In this document: piece after piece, positions 12,301-21,700 of the stretch
Layout of the letters: each line of letters starts with the position of its first letter
How positions within the stretch are numbered: the stretch's first letter is position 1
DNA from: Pomacea canaliculata
Lineage: Eukaryota; Mollusca; Gastropoda; Architaenioglossa; Ampullariidae
Reading direction: 5' to 3'
Assembly (NCBI RefSeq): GCF_003073045.1
Contig: NC_037596.1
Coordinates: forward strand, 15,007,012 to 15,071,011
Length of the DNA: 64,000 bases
Program-made: the position numbers and the translations under genes
Notes under the pieces: model-generated
Told to the model about the DNA's origin: nothing
Database searches by the model: none
Seen by the model: only the letters and a program-made list of their open reading frames with translations

Positions 12301-15300
12301 AAAGTATCTTACTGGGTAGGTGAACCACTGCGTTTGTATCTTTGCATGAATGCATTCATGTATTTACATATACACTGAACAATATGTCCGTGCCAGTGTG
12401 GTGTGTTTATGCATTGAGTGTATGAGAGAATGTATGCACGTACATGTGTGTAATAGTGAGTATATCGTAAAGATGATTGTCTCTGTATAATATACTTACC
12501 TAATACACACAAACAGGAGAAAACGTGTGTCGAGATAAAAATAGTTACAGACGTTTTACTTACTTTTGTTATTTAGTGTTTGTGCAATTAAAAATAAGAA
12601 CGCCAGTTAGCAAACATTATTTTTTATTGATATTTTGCTTTCGATTGTCTTAAAACAGTGAGGAAGAGCAGTTTCCCATCGATATTGACTATGAAAACGC
12701 TGAAGATGGTTACCCTCTTCACAATAAAGACAAAGACAGCCATAGTTCAACCTCTAGCGGCTACATCTCTGAATCAATTTCTTCAACGACTCTGAGTATT
12801 TCCTGTGAACCTCCACCTTTACCTCCTCGCCGTACTGTGACTTCATCGATTTCACCTCGTAGCCCCAAAGAGATAAATGCACCTTCGTCTCCAGAATGTA
12901 GTCCTCCACCACTTCCGCCACGCTTACATAAGTTATCAACAACCTCTTTATCTCCGCCGCATAGTCCTCCACCACTTCCGCCTCGCCAAATTAAAAAAGC
13001 ATCCAGTCTTCCACCTCATTCGTCACCCGCGTCTGGTGCACAAGCTGCACGTTCATTATACCAGACAGGTCCCACTTCACCTCCCCCTTTACCACCTAGA
13101 AAGAAAGCTGTTTTAAAATCTAGCACTTTGCCTCCTTCGTTCAGTCAGTCGCTAGATGAACCTTCTTCAGCGCCTGTTCAACAACTACCATCTAAACCTC
13201 AAGAAGAGAAATCTTCACCCAACTCCCTGAAAACATTTTCATCAGTCAATTCCCCTCCAGTAGCACCGTTATCCAGTATTGTGGAAGACCAAGATTCATC
13301 AAGCTGGCCAGGAGCGATACAATCATGCAAAAAAGACCATTGGGAAAGTAAACGGTATGAATAATTTTCACCACTTTATATTTACCAGAGATCCTGATGA
13401 AAATAGTGCTATCTGAATCAGGATGACAAATTTGAGTGTATATTATATTAAACATATTTAGTTCTAGTTTGATTCTTTTCCCAATTTTTGTTTTGCATGT
13501 TTATTTCAATCATTTCAGTGTTAAAAGCAAATAAGGGTATTTACTAGAAAGTAAAATACTGTTGACAGCGTAGTAGGCAAGATCACTAAAAAGCTTTAAA
13601 AATTTTATTTTTGTATCAACCAGGCTCAGCGTGAAAGACATTTCAGTGACGTCTCCTAGAAAACTCCGGAGGAAAACTAGAAGCAAGTCAGACTCCATTA
13701 AAGAGTTTACCTATACTGTGGCCGATTCCTCGTGTGACACCATACAGGTTAAGGGTAAGATTCTTAAGACTTTCGCTTGAAAATACTATTGTTCTCATTT
13801 GTTTAATTTGTTGTCTGAAACATTTTTCAGTGAACTTCATATTGTAATGACTCTGATTGCAGTAATACTTGTTTTGTTACGGGACACAAAACGCGATATA
13901 CTTTTACAGTATGTAACAGAGCGTTATCTTAAATGTTCTCTAAAGCAGCAAGCATTTTACAGAGGTAATAATCGACTTCTTTCATTGGTTACAAAAAGCT
14001 GAATTGGTCCATAAAAATTGTATTCTAAGTCCTCTAAGCCCATGCATTACATGTTGTTTATGGGCAGCTTAAAAATATAACAATTATTTTTTCCGTCATA
14101 CTTAGTTGTCTCAGAAAAGTCGGGTGCGACTGTGCGCATGCAAACTTCTGAACCGGGGATGAAGTGTTTGGTGATCCGTGGAACACGTGGTCAGATTCAG
14201 GAAGCTCTCCGAATAATTACCATTAATACAGGAAAAAAGGTTAGTTAAATATGTGTTAATGGCTCTCTCTCACTCTCTTGCTATTTATATATCAAGATGT
14301 GCGTGTGTGTGTTTATGTGTGTGCTATGAACGCCGATTCAATGTTTAAGCTCTCAGCACTTCAATGAAAGTCAACAAAACAAGAAGACACGGTGTAACAA
14401 ATACAAAATAATCACATAAAAAGTAACTATATGGATGGTATAATATATGGAAATTGATTTCACTTAAAGAACAAGTGAATATCTAAAATATGCTTAGCAA
14501 GAAACACATTTTATGTCTCTGTCTAGATGGTTGGATGGAGAAATAAATAAACAGAAAGATAAAATTAGAAAAAAAAGATACTTCATAAGCAGAAAGGCAC
14601 GTAGTATTTCCATGTGGGAAAAATCATTAATGGATATATATATATTTGATAAAATTGTCAAAGCTTCCTTTTCCCTAGCAAGTCCCACATGTCACCTTAA
14701 AAATACAGATCGAGATAGAACTTGGAAATAAAATCTACCCTAAGCAAACGTTGTTATTGACAAGAAGTATAATATGGAAGTAACAAATTAATTTGTAAAC
14801 ATAGTGTACAGGCAATAACAATATTCATCTTTATTATTTAAGCTAAAACATATGGTTTATGTATTTAAAATTACATTTTGATTATTTACATTATAGAATA
14901 CAGTTCCTTTGTGTGATTGCGTATTGCAACAGTTTGTCTTGTTTTTTTTCTAAATTATGATCAAAATAGAATGGTTAATCGTCGTTCTATCTTTATATTT
15001 TTATATGTTTATTTGTGTAGTCAACGTGGAATTAATATTTTTACAAAGCTTTTTCAAAACTCCTCATTAAATAATTATATAGAATGAGAAAATGTCAGTG
15101 ATAGCAAACTCGGTTACAATTAAATAACAACAAAAAACCTCTCTTTGTCGTTCTTTTGTTTCATAGTTCTTATAGTTTCATTTTAGAAACTTCTACTTTA
15201 TTCCACAGGAGGAGATCATCAACACGACTAAGGCAGTTTGGATCGAATGGGTTAAAAAAGCGTTTCCTGACTTTGAAAAACGCACCTATTTCGTCCCTCC

Positions 15301-18300
15301 AGTCTGCATCTCACGCGTGCCAATGGTCAATAAAATATCTGCAGGTCATAAGGTGTTAATGCTGATTCAAAATAATACACAAGACAACTCTGCAAAGAAC
15401 GATTTCCAACAAACGTCCGTACAGAAAAGTGATGTTCTCGATGACGAAGCCTTTCAGCGATTAGTGTTCAGTCTCAAGACATTCTCGAAATTTCATAAAG
15501 AAGTCTTTATGTGTCTTAGTCAGCTTCCTTTCGGATCGTATCTGGGTAATCCGGACTTTTTCCCAGCAACTGCTCATCTCCCGTTGCCTATCAATCTGCC
15601 GGAGACATGGCCATAAGCTGGAGACAAGGAGACTTCGACATGTTCCTCATTCACAAGCAGTATGGCTTCGTTGTATGTGAGGTGAAAGCAATGGTTTACA
15701 ACATTGACACACCAAAAGAAGAGCGAAGCAAACAAATGACAAAAAAACTGAACGATGCCAAGATGCAGTTAGACAAAGCGGAAGCCATGTTGTCTCACCT
15801 GGTGTCAGATGTCGCTCCTGACATGCGCATAACCAAGACAATCGTTTGTCCAAACCTTACGTCACTTCAGATACAAGAAATCATACATGACAACCAACAA
15901 CTGCAGCAGGTTAGTAAGAGTGTTTCTCGGAAAGACGTGTCACAAGAGTTAATAAATGGATGTGGAAGGAATGGATAGCTATCACGAGGTTATTCAAAAC
16001 AGGGTTCATTAATTTAATGGAATCTATTAGTCATTAGCAAGGACCAATGCAATTTTTATCAATCTCAATTCTTCTTGCTTTTTTCCTAAGCATTTCTTTT
16101 CTTTTCGGAACAAAAGCATTTGTGAAGCACATTAAAAATAGTCTTCGACGTCTTGGATATTTTAAGTAAATAAGCTGAAATTAGACTTAAAAAGGTTTCT
16201 TTGTTGTTTTCCATTTTTATATGTATAAACATTAATTTTTCTGTGGTTTTTTTAGGATCTGTTTCAGTGTTTTAAATTGAAGAAATTTGCTGATGTCTCC
16301 GGTATGATTATTTGTTCCGATCATCTGTGTGACCCTGAACCGTTGACAAGTATAACAGCTGAAAAAGTCAAGAAGTTGTGGGAGTGGTGGAAAGCATTTG
16401 TAGCTGAACCAGGATCTGAAACTCGCATGAACACATGTCCTGACGTGTACAAAAATCTTGTAGCCAGGTATTAATATTAAACTGAATCGTACTTGGTTTC
16501 AAATGATAAATGTTTGCTCTGAATTAAGATTAAGTGAATAGTATTAATATTTATGTCACTTTGCAGATTATTTGTCACCAAAGGTCGGTTGACACACATA
16601 TTTTAAACCTAAGTAATGATTGTTTACAAGTATGCAACAGCTTTACTTTAAAGTTAGTCACAAGAAATGATGTTTAAGTTGTTTCTATTAGGTTCTGTGG
16701 ACCAGCCTCTGCAGTAACAGTGCCGTGTGTAACCGAACCTCGTGCTCACATCAAGACAATGGGCCAGGCGGTGTCCCATGTGGGGGATTGTTACACTGCT
16801 CATACCATATTGTTTCCCGAGCAAATTGAGTTGCTAAACAGAGCTTCCCCAAGAGTTTTTATTGTTGGCCCTCCGGGGACTGGAAAAACTACTGTACTGC
16901 TCCTGATGGCCACGGAATGGCTTCGTCATGGCAACGACGTCTACGTCTTGAGTACGTGGGAATCAAGTCTAGCGGCAACACACATGCTGCACCACCTACT
17001 GCAGCAAATGCTAAAGACACACCTCGCAAAAGTACCCACACATGGACAGGTACTCGTAAAAATATTAAATGGTAAAAAGGACTTCATTCAGGACCTGGAT
17101 GATCTCACTCGAGCAGCAAGCAAGGGAGGCCTGCACATCATCGCTGACGAAGTAGGACCTGACCACGGGTAAGTTCACAGCGTTATGTGTTGACAAACAT
17201 TGTCAACAAACAACTCAAGATAATAATTAATCGACACCATAACTTAGTTTGAATTTCCATGAAAAATCCAAATGACAAAAAATTAATATATTTTATAACT
17301 GCACAATACAGTAAGATATCTCAAAATAGCTAACAACAGCTGTTTTGTTCACGGATTCTGTGTGGGTTGCAAACTGTTTTTTATTACCTGTAACACTATT
17401 CTCGTGACAGGCCTGAATCTCATGTCTTCCCAGAATTCTGCACTCAGTTGACAGATCGTTGTAAAAATCAAGACGCGGTTCTTTATCTGTGGGCTGCTAG
17501 CTGCTTCCATGCACAGGCACCTGTCAAGCAAGACCACCAGCATAAATGGGAACTGGAGTCTTTCACCAGACCACTCCGCTCTCCACCAACTGTAATCCAG
17601 GAAATCAAGAAGGCGGAAGAGATCAAGAATCAAACTGTTCAGGAATACACTGAGCGGGGTGTGCCTGATTTTACAGAAGGTCCAGCCGTACACTGGATAA
17701 TTCATCAAAGCCAAAGACATTTCTACAAAAATGTTGAAGACTGCAACATTTGTGGGAGTGTAGTGGCTAAATTTCTACTAAATGAACTACACCTGGGTGT
17801 CTCTTTGACTTGTAAGTATCATTTTTCTGTTTCATGAAATTTACAAAAAAAAAAAAGTACACGGTACCAATGTGAAATAACCAGTTTGACTAATATGTAG
17901 TCAAATAAATGAGTTAGTTAAGAAGACGACTGAAAGACTCTCGACAACAGGCAAGTTGCATTCGCAAGGATTATTTCAGCGGTGATTATTCTTTCTTTAC
18001 ACCATGTATGTCTGTCCGGGTTTATGGCCAGAGGTTTACTAAACTTTAGGAGCGCTATGAAAAAACATTTCTTGATATTGTTCTTGAATATGTGCTGATA
18101 GCTTTTGTGACTTTTTTTGGGATGCCTACGCAAATCTTGAAGTGGAACTGATTAACAAATGAATTTGTTCCTGACTTTACAGACTAATGATGAAATTCAA
18201 ATATTTACAATATGAACATCAACACTTGTTGCGGCAGGTTACTGTAAGTTTTATTTAGTCATAAAAATTTTTTGGAGTAAAAAACTTTCCTGAAAGTCTT

Positions 18301-18767
18301 ATTATCTTAGACTACTTACGTAGTAATTTATACATACTTTGATAGTAAACTGCATTTAATTTTATCATTATTATTTCAATGTGTTAACAGCACATACTGA
18401 ACTATCAGGAACTTTCACTCCCTCTAAAGACAGCAGGACACCAGAAGGCCTGAAGTACAGAGACGTCTTGATTTTGTCTTTGCTCGAACTTCGTGAAGAT
18501 GCCCCAGTACTGAAGGCGCTGTCAAACGCTAGCATTCCAGTGCGAGTACTGCGTGAACAGAACATCCAGGACGTGGCTACAGCCGGAAGTAACGTCGTTT
18601 GGGCGGCAAAACAGCAGTTGGTTCGGGGTTTGGAAAGAAAAGTTGTTGTGTGTCTAGTCAATGATACTGATGAGAAAAACCCGCACGCTTTCACAAGACT
18701 TTTTGCCATGTCCAGATGTTCATCACAGCTAGTAGTCGTGCCCCTCCTGATATACTGCAGTCCTTAG
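2394..18767 (+). CDS. Gene A: TIR-like / double pseudokinase / SH3-ligand / KH / nuclease / SF1-ATPase fusion protein
   Basis: Proposed exons: 2394-2633, 2950-3301, 3767-4410, 4684-4837, 5276-5465, 5981-6391, 6679-6845, 7092-7267, 7605-7764, 8303-8367, 8796-8838, 9183-9250, 9711-9882, 10391-10587, 11362-11457, 11609-11857, 12164-12315, 12659-13354, 13624-13754, 14106-14239, 15209-15909, 16256-16467, 16692-17168, 17411-17811, 18391-18767. All junctions are GT-AG and phase-compatible, giving about 2,220 residues. One base is missing in exon 15209-15909, so the frame changes near 15611; this is either a sequencing error or a disabling mutation. The kinase half continues in phase into the KH/nuclease half through the proline-rich exon, so I read one fused gene rather than two neighbours. 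The ATG at 2394 directly follows an AG, so an upstream 5' exon is possible. Weakest exons: 8303-9250 and 11362-11457. I know of no named protein with this domain order. Confidence 0.75.
3767..5465 (+). other. Gene A exons 3-5: conserved helical region
   Basis: About 330 residues rich in leucine and alternating charge, probably all alpha-helical. Blocks shared with gene D include LFFILNE(V/I)IP..Y, IRD/LRD..LH.IQLLLL, TYL.ALV..IM.CH, ECxRHL.AI and, in the last exon, HHN..IR..S.KLYN. The paired exons in D have the same borders and phases, which shows this is coding sequence under constraint. I do not recognise a named domain; armadillo/HEAT-like or death-fold-like helices are both conceivable. 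It links the TIR-like domain to the first kinase-like domain. Confidence 0.7.
5981..7764 (+). other. Gene A exons 6-9: first kinase-like (pseudokinase) domain
   Basis: Residues about 527-831 contain protein-kinase landmarks. The helix-C to strand-4 region reads RLLKALQHPHIVQLQ, the hinge YITEDYM. The catalytic loop is NNIVHRHLTTAHLF, with HRH in place of HRD and histidine in place of the usual asparagine. LSGL stands where DFG is expected. The APE motif (RWSAPESL) and the helix-F SDMWMVGHLIYEVLTHGRLPY are good. No VAIK-type lysine is visible in strand 3. Loss of the ion- and ATP-handling residues makes catalysis unlikely; family knowledge suggests a regulatory or scaffold pseudokinase, of tyrosine-kinase-like style judging by the APE and helix-F region. 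Confidence 0.85.
9711..12315 (+). other. Gene A exons 13-17: second kinase-like (pseudokinase) domain
   Basis: Residues about 890-1178 form a second, more decayed kinase fold. The strand-4 to hinge region runs over exon 9711-9882 (PRITSDEKQEF, SLCVF). The catalytic loop region is LHSHGLVLCDFRADAIYV, where the HRD position is LCD and the loop asparagine is gone. VWLGSLANM replaces the DFG strand. RAAPEVVKDG with SDVFCFGQLMWWVI gives APE and helix F, and PQACPRHIYTLIKWCCLTEKNRRP is the classic C-lobe ending. The exon borders at 9882 and 11457 are inferred from phase and weak donors. Tandem kinase plus pseudokinase layouts occur in JAK proteins, but here both copies look inactive. Confidence 0.7.
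12659..13354 (+). other. Gene A exon 18: proline-rich linker with four SH3-ligand motifs
   Basis: This 232-codon exon encodes a disordered, serine/proline-rich segment. It carries four near-identical PPxLPPR cores at about 12810-12830, 12903-12923, 12966-12986 and 13080-13103, three of them PPPLPPR, some followed by further basic residues. These match class II SH3 ligands (PxxPxR/K). An acidic stretch opens the exon and SSTSSGYISES follows, a possible tyrosine phosphorylation site. The exon joins both neighbours in phase 2 and so physically connects the pseudokinase and nucleic-acid halves. It has no equivalent in genes B and C. Confidence 0.85.
13624..14239 (+). other. Gene A exons 19-20: basic segment plus KH-like half-domain
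   Basis: The first exon encodes a basic patch (KLRRKTRSKS) that could be a nuclear-localisation or RNA-contact segment. The second encodes SGATVRM, then V.I.GTRGQIQEALRIIT, which matches strand 2, strand 3 and the last helix of a type I KH domain. The usual N-terminal KH portion with the GxxG loop is not visible, so this is a partial or highly diverged KH. The same exon pair, with the same phases (1 between the exons, 0 after), recurs once in gene B and twice in gene C. KH domains bind single-stranded RNA or DNA; binding here is inference. Confidence 0.7.
15209..16467 (+). other. Gene A exons 21-22: PD-(D/E)XK (NERD-like) nuclease domain, frameshifted
   Basis: The conserved block VFMCLSQ.PFGSYLG precedes WRQGDFDMFLIHKQYG and then VCEVKAM, giving the D...ExK signature of the PD-(D/E)XK/NERD fold. 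A lysine-rich helical stretch and DMRITKTIVCPNLT follow. The exon is 701 bp, whereas the equivalent exon in gene C is 702 bp. One base is missing between the WP codons (15608-15613) and the SWRQG codons, so the upstream frame stops at 15614-15616. Without that lesion the domain would keep its likely active-site residues. Exon 16256-16467 adds CSDHLC and a tryptophan-rich helix, conserved in B and C. Nuclease activity is predicted from the motif only. Confidence 0.75.
16692..18767 (+). other. Gene A exons 23-25: SF1-helicase-like P-loop ATPase
   Basis: Motifs in order: a Q-motif-like FPEQIELL; Walker A GPPGTGKTT; motif Ia-like VLSTWESSLAA; Walker B HIIADEVGPD; motif III region LYLWAAS; motif IV-like FTRPLRSPP; a conserved EDCNICG pair of cysteines; and a C-terminal GLERKVVV with AMSRCSSQLVVV resembling motifs V-VI (AMTR in SF1 helicases). 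The layout recalls SF1 ATPase domains such as those in UvrD-like or Schlafen-type proteins. The final residues differ from B and C (PLLIYCSP instead of CPP..EPD/E), which suggests a second small frame change just before the stop. Helicase unwinding is unproven. Confidence 0.8.
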
Positions 18768-21700
18768 GAGACAGAACAATGTCTCACCATTGGTGACTAT
18801 CCATCACAATAGTTTTGTATTAAGCGGTCCGGTAAAAGAACGGTTAAGTTGAGAGCACGTTGTCTTGGGTTCGCTGTTTCTTCTCTGCGAGAGGATCCTG
18901 CTCACAGTGCCACCTACTTTGATATACCTTCAGCTGCTGGCTCAGCGAAAACATAAAATCTTTGTCCATCCAACACTGTTGTAGATACTAGCATGTGATA
19001 AAAAGTTTTAAAAACGAAAACGGTTTTGAAGCAGCCTTTACTGTGCACACTCAAAAACTAGTAAAGGATGTGCACTTTCAGATCTTAACATCCATCTTGT
19101 CACCCCTATCAAAATATAATTTTACTTTTCTCATGGACCTGTTATTAAATGTGGATGCCTAAAATCAACAATGTCTGGATTCTCTTCTTAGTTTAGTTTT
19201 TCTTTAATTTCTTTGCTTTTAAGTTTTTTTACAGTGAACTGCACACGTAACTTCTATTGTAATGATCAATTATATCATTTACATTACCTTCATCACCATT
19301 GACATTTTTTTCTTTATTGTAGTCCCCCTCTCTATTATTTGCTAGTGTCATTAACAAATTATTTATTTATCATCACCTTCATGCTTAAAGTTAACATTAA
19401 TTTCAAAGACTAAAGATGGAAAAGTTTATTATATAAGAGCATGTGTATACATATATTCAACTTATTACTTCTCTTTATTAAGCAAGCTACCAATGGCGTA
19501 GTGACAGCATAAGTCTAAGCGAATGCGGTTTACTTGTCTAGGACTTCTGCTGCCTGTAATGTTTAGCCTGCAACTGGATGGGAGTAGAGCAATTGTTTTA
19601 TAGCCACAGGAACAAGCATGCCTCAAACTGGTTACCTTCTGTTTTAGGGAAAGCTTACTAAGTATCAGGTAACGAAATCTGCCCATCTAACTTTAAAAAA
19701 TGTAAAAAAGATACCTTTATACTACATTGTTTATTTTTACCCTTAATTCGAGAAAAGTAAAACAAAGCCAGTATAGCATCCCAATGCCAGTATCATTGTT
19801 ATCACTCATCTATTTGTCCACCCATTCTTTTCTATACTTACTCAGGGACCATAAATATATTTTTTATTCAGTGCTGGTCATTTCGTTAACAGCACATCTA
19901 TACGCATGTAATGACTACCCTATATCAGTGCACTAGGGCATTATAAAGACATATTTCTAAAATATGAATGCACCATATTCAGCGTGGAAGTAAAGATCAA
20001 AGAGATCTCACTTTTCAATATATCAATACTTCTGTAGCAGGGTTTGAAGGGCAGCTATTTTAATGTTCATTGTTGATGTTTGTATATAATGTGAGTTTTT
20101 TTCTTACTGATGGCATCTTGATTATTGTTGTTTGTTCAAAGAAATCTTGATTTTTATGATTAGTCCTTGGTAATTGATACTCCATCTTACAATTTTAGGG
20201 GTTTGCTGCTGGTAAAAATAATGATATTGTATTTTTTAAACTTTGTAATTAAATTAAATTTTAGTTTAAGTGTTAAAGTTCAAACAATGTTAGAACTCAT
20301 TGTGACAAGCATTTTTTAGTAATTCCCTTGCCAAACTTAAAGGAACACAGTGCAATAATAGTTTAAATATTTCTAATGATTTTTTATTACATGCCGATCT
20401 TGATTTAACCATGCTGAGATTGTTTATGCTTTCCAAGATATATTGCTACTTTCTGTTGACAATGCTTTGTTACTTGAAAGAGCAGTGCTTTGGCTAAGTT
20501 TTGTTTTTCTTGCCTTCCTTAGTATAATTAGGAATAGTAATAACTTGGTATATATGATATTTACTTTAGTAATAATACTGTCATAAACTAACATCATCCA
20601 AAGTTAAAGCAAAGACCGTCTATTTGCGAGTGTGTGGTTTTAATATTACCAGTTCATTCTTCTGCTGTTACATGCTACTTGTATGCATTATAACACAAAT
20701 AGGAAATCATGATAATAAAGAATATAAAAATATGTCTGTGAATGTACATAACAGATTAAAGAATTTATCCCCCCCCAAAAAAATAATACATGCTAGCCAA
20801 ATGTATGTTCTTTATACTCTACAGAGTTTTGAGTAGAATACTTAATTAGTACTTGAAGTAATTGACACCTGATGAATACCAGTTAGAAAGAATTTCGACA
20901 GTAGTCAGAAAAGATAAAGGTAATCCTCTTAATTTTTGAAAAAAATTTATTAATGGTTTTAAATTATAGGTTTATTGTTGCTATTTATTCTCTTCTGCTA
21001 AGACAATTATTCTGATCCTCCTTCCCTTCTTCACTTCCCCTGTTCAGTCAGATTTTGTAGGAACATCTAAGTTAAAAATGTGACACATAGACTTAAATAA
21101 AACTAATGTTAGCAAAGTTTTTGCTAAGGCTATCCACCATGTATTGATTGTGGATTCTTCTCTTGCTGATGGTGTTAAGTAACCTTGTGTATGTGTGTGT
21201 GTGCATGCAGTAGTTGACCATAACATTGTCATGTTCTTGTTCAATGCATCGAATGTATTGTTGTACTATGACTAATAGTTGAAATAAAGCAAGTTTTTGG
21301 CTAAATAAATTAAAACTTCTGGAATCTGCACAGCATGTCTAAGCCTCAAAATTAGTTTGTTAATGAAAAATGTTGATGTGTGTTTAAGAAATTGCTTCTA
21401 CACCTTTAGAAGTGCTGTACTTACATTTAAGACTGATATATTTCTATAAACATTTTAAAATAGCTTGGAAAAGTTCTTTACCTTTGAGCATCATTGGCCA
21501 CGATTGTGGCTCTGCTGGGATAGCACGGGGAAGGCAATTTTCATTACTTTTATTGCAAAGTTCAAACTTTCTCTATTCCATAATGGTAGAGGTTTCTTGG
21601 TTTAATCTTTACCCAAGAGCAGCAGCAATAATAATAATCATACAGACTTCACCCACTGTCGTCTTCACAGTCTTCAGTTATTAGCCAGTCTTTGTAATAT

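Noticed and set aside
17349-17720. Minus-strand frame over the gene A ATPase exon
   Set aside because: Antisense shadow; the conserved motifs shared with B and C are on the plus strand.
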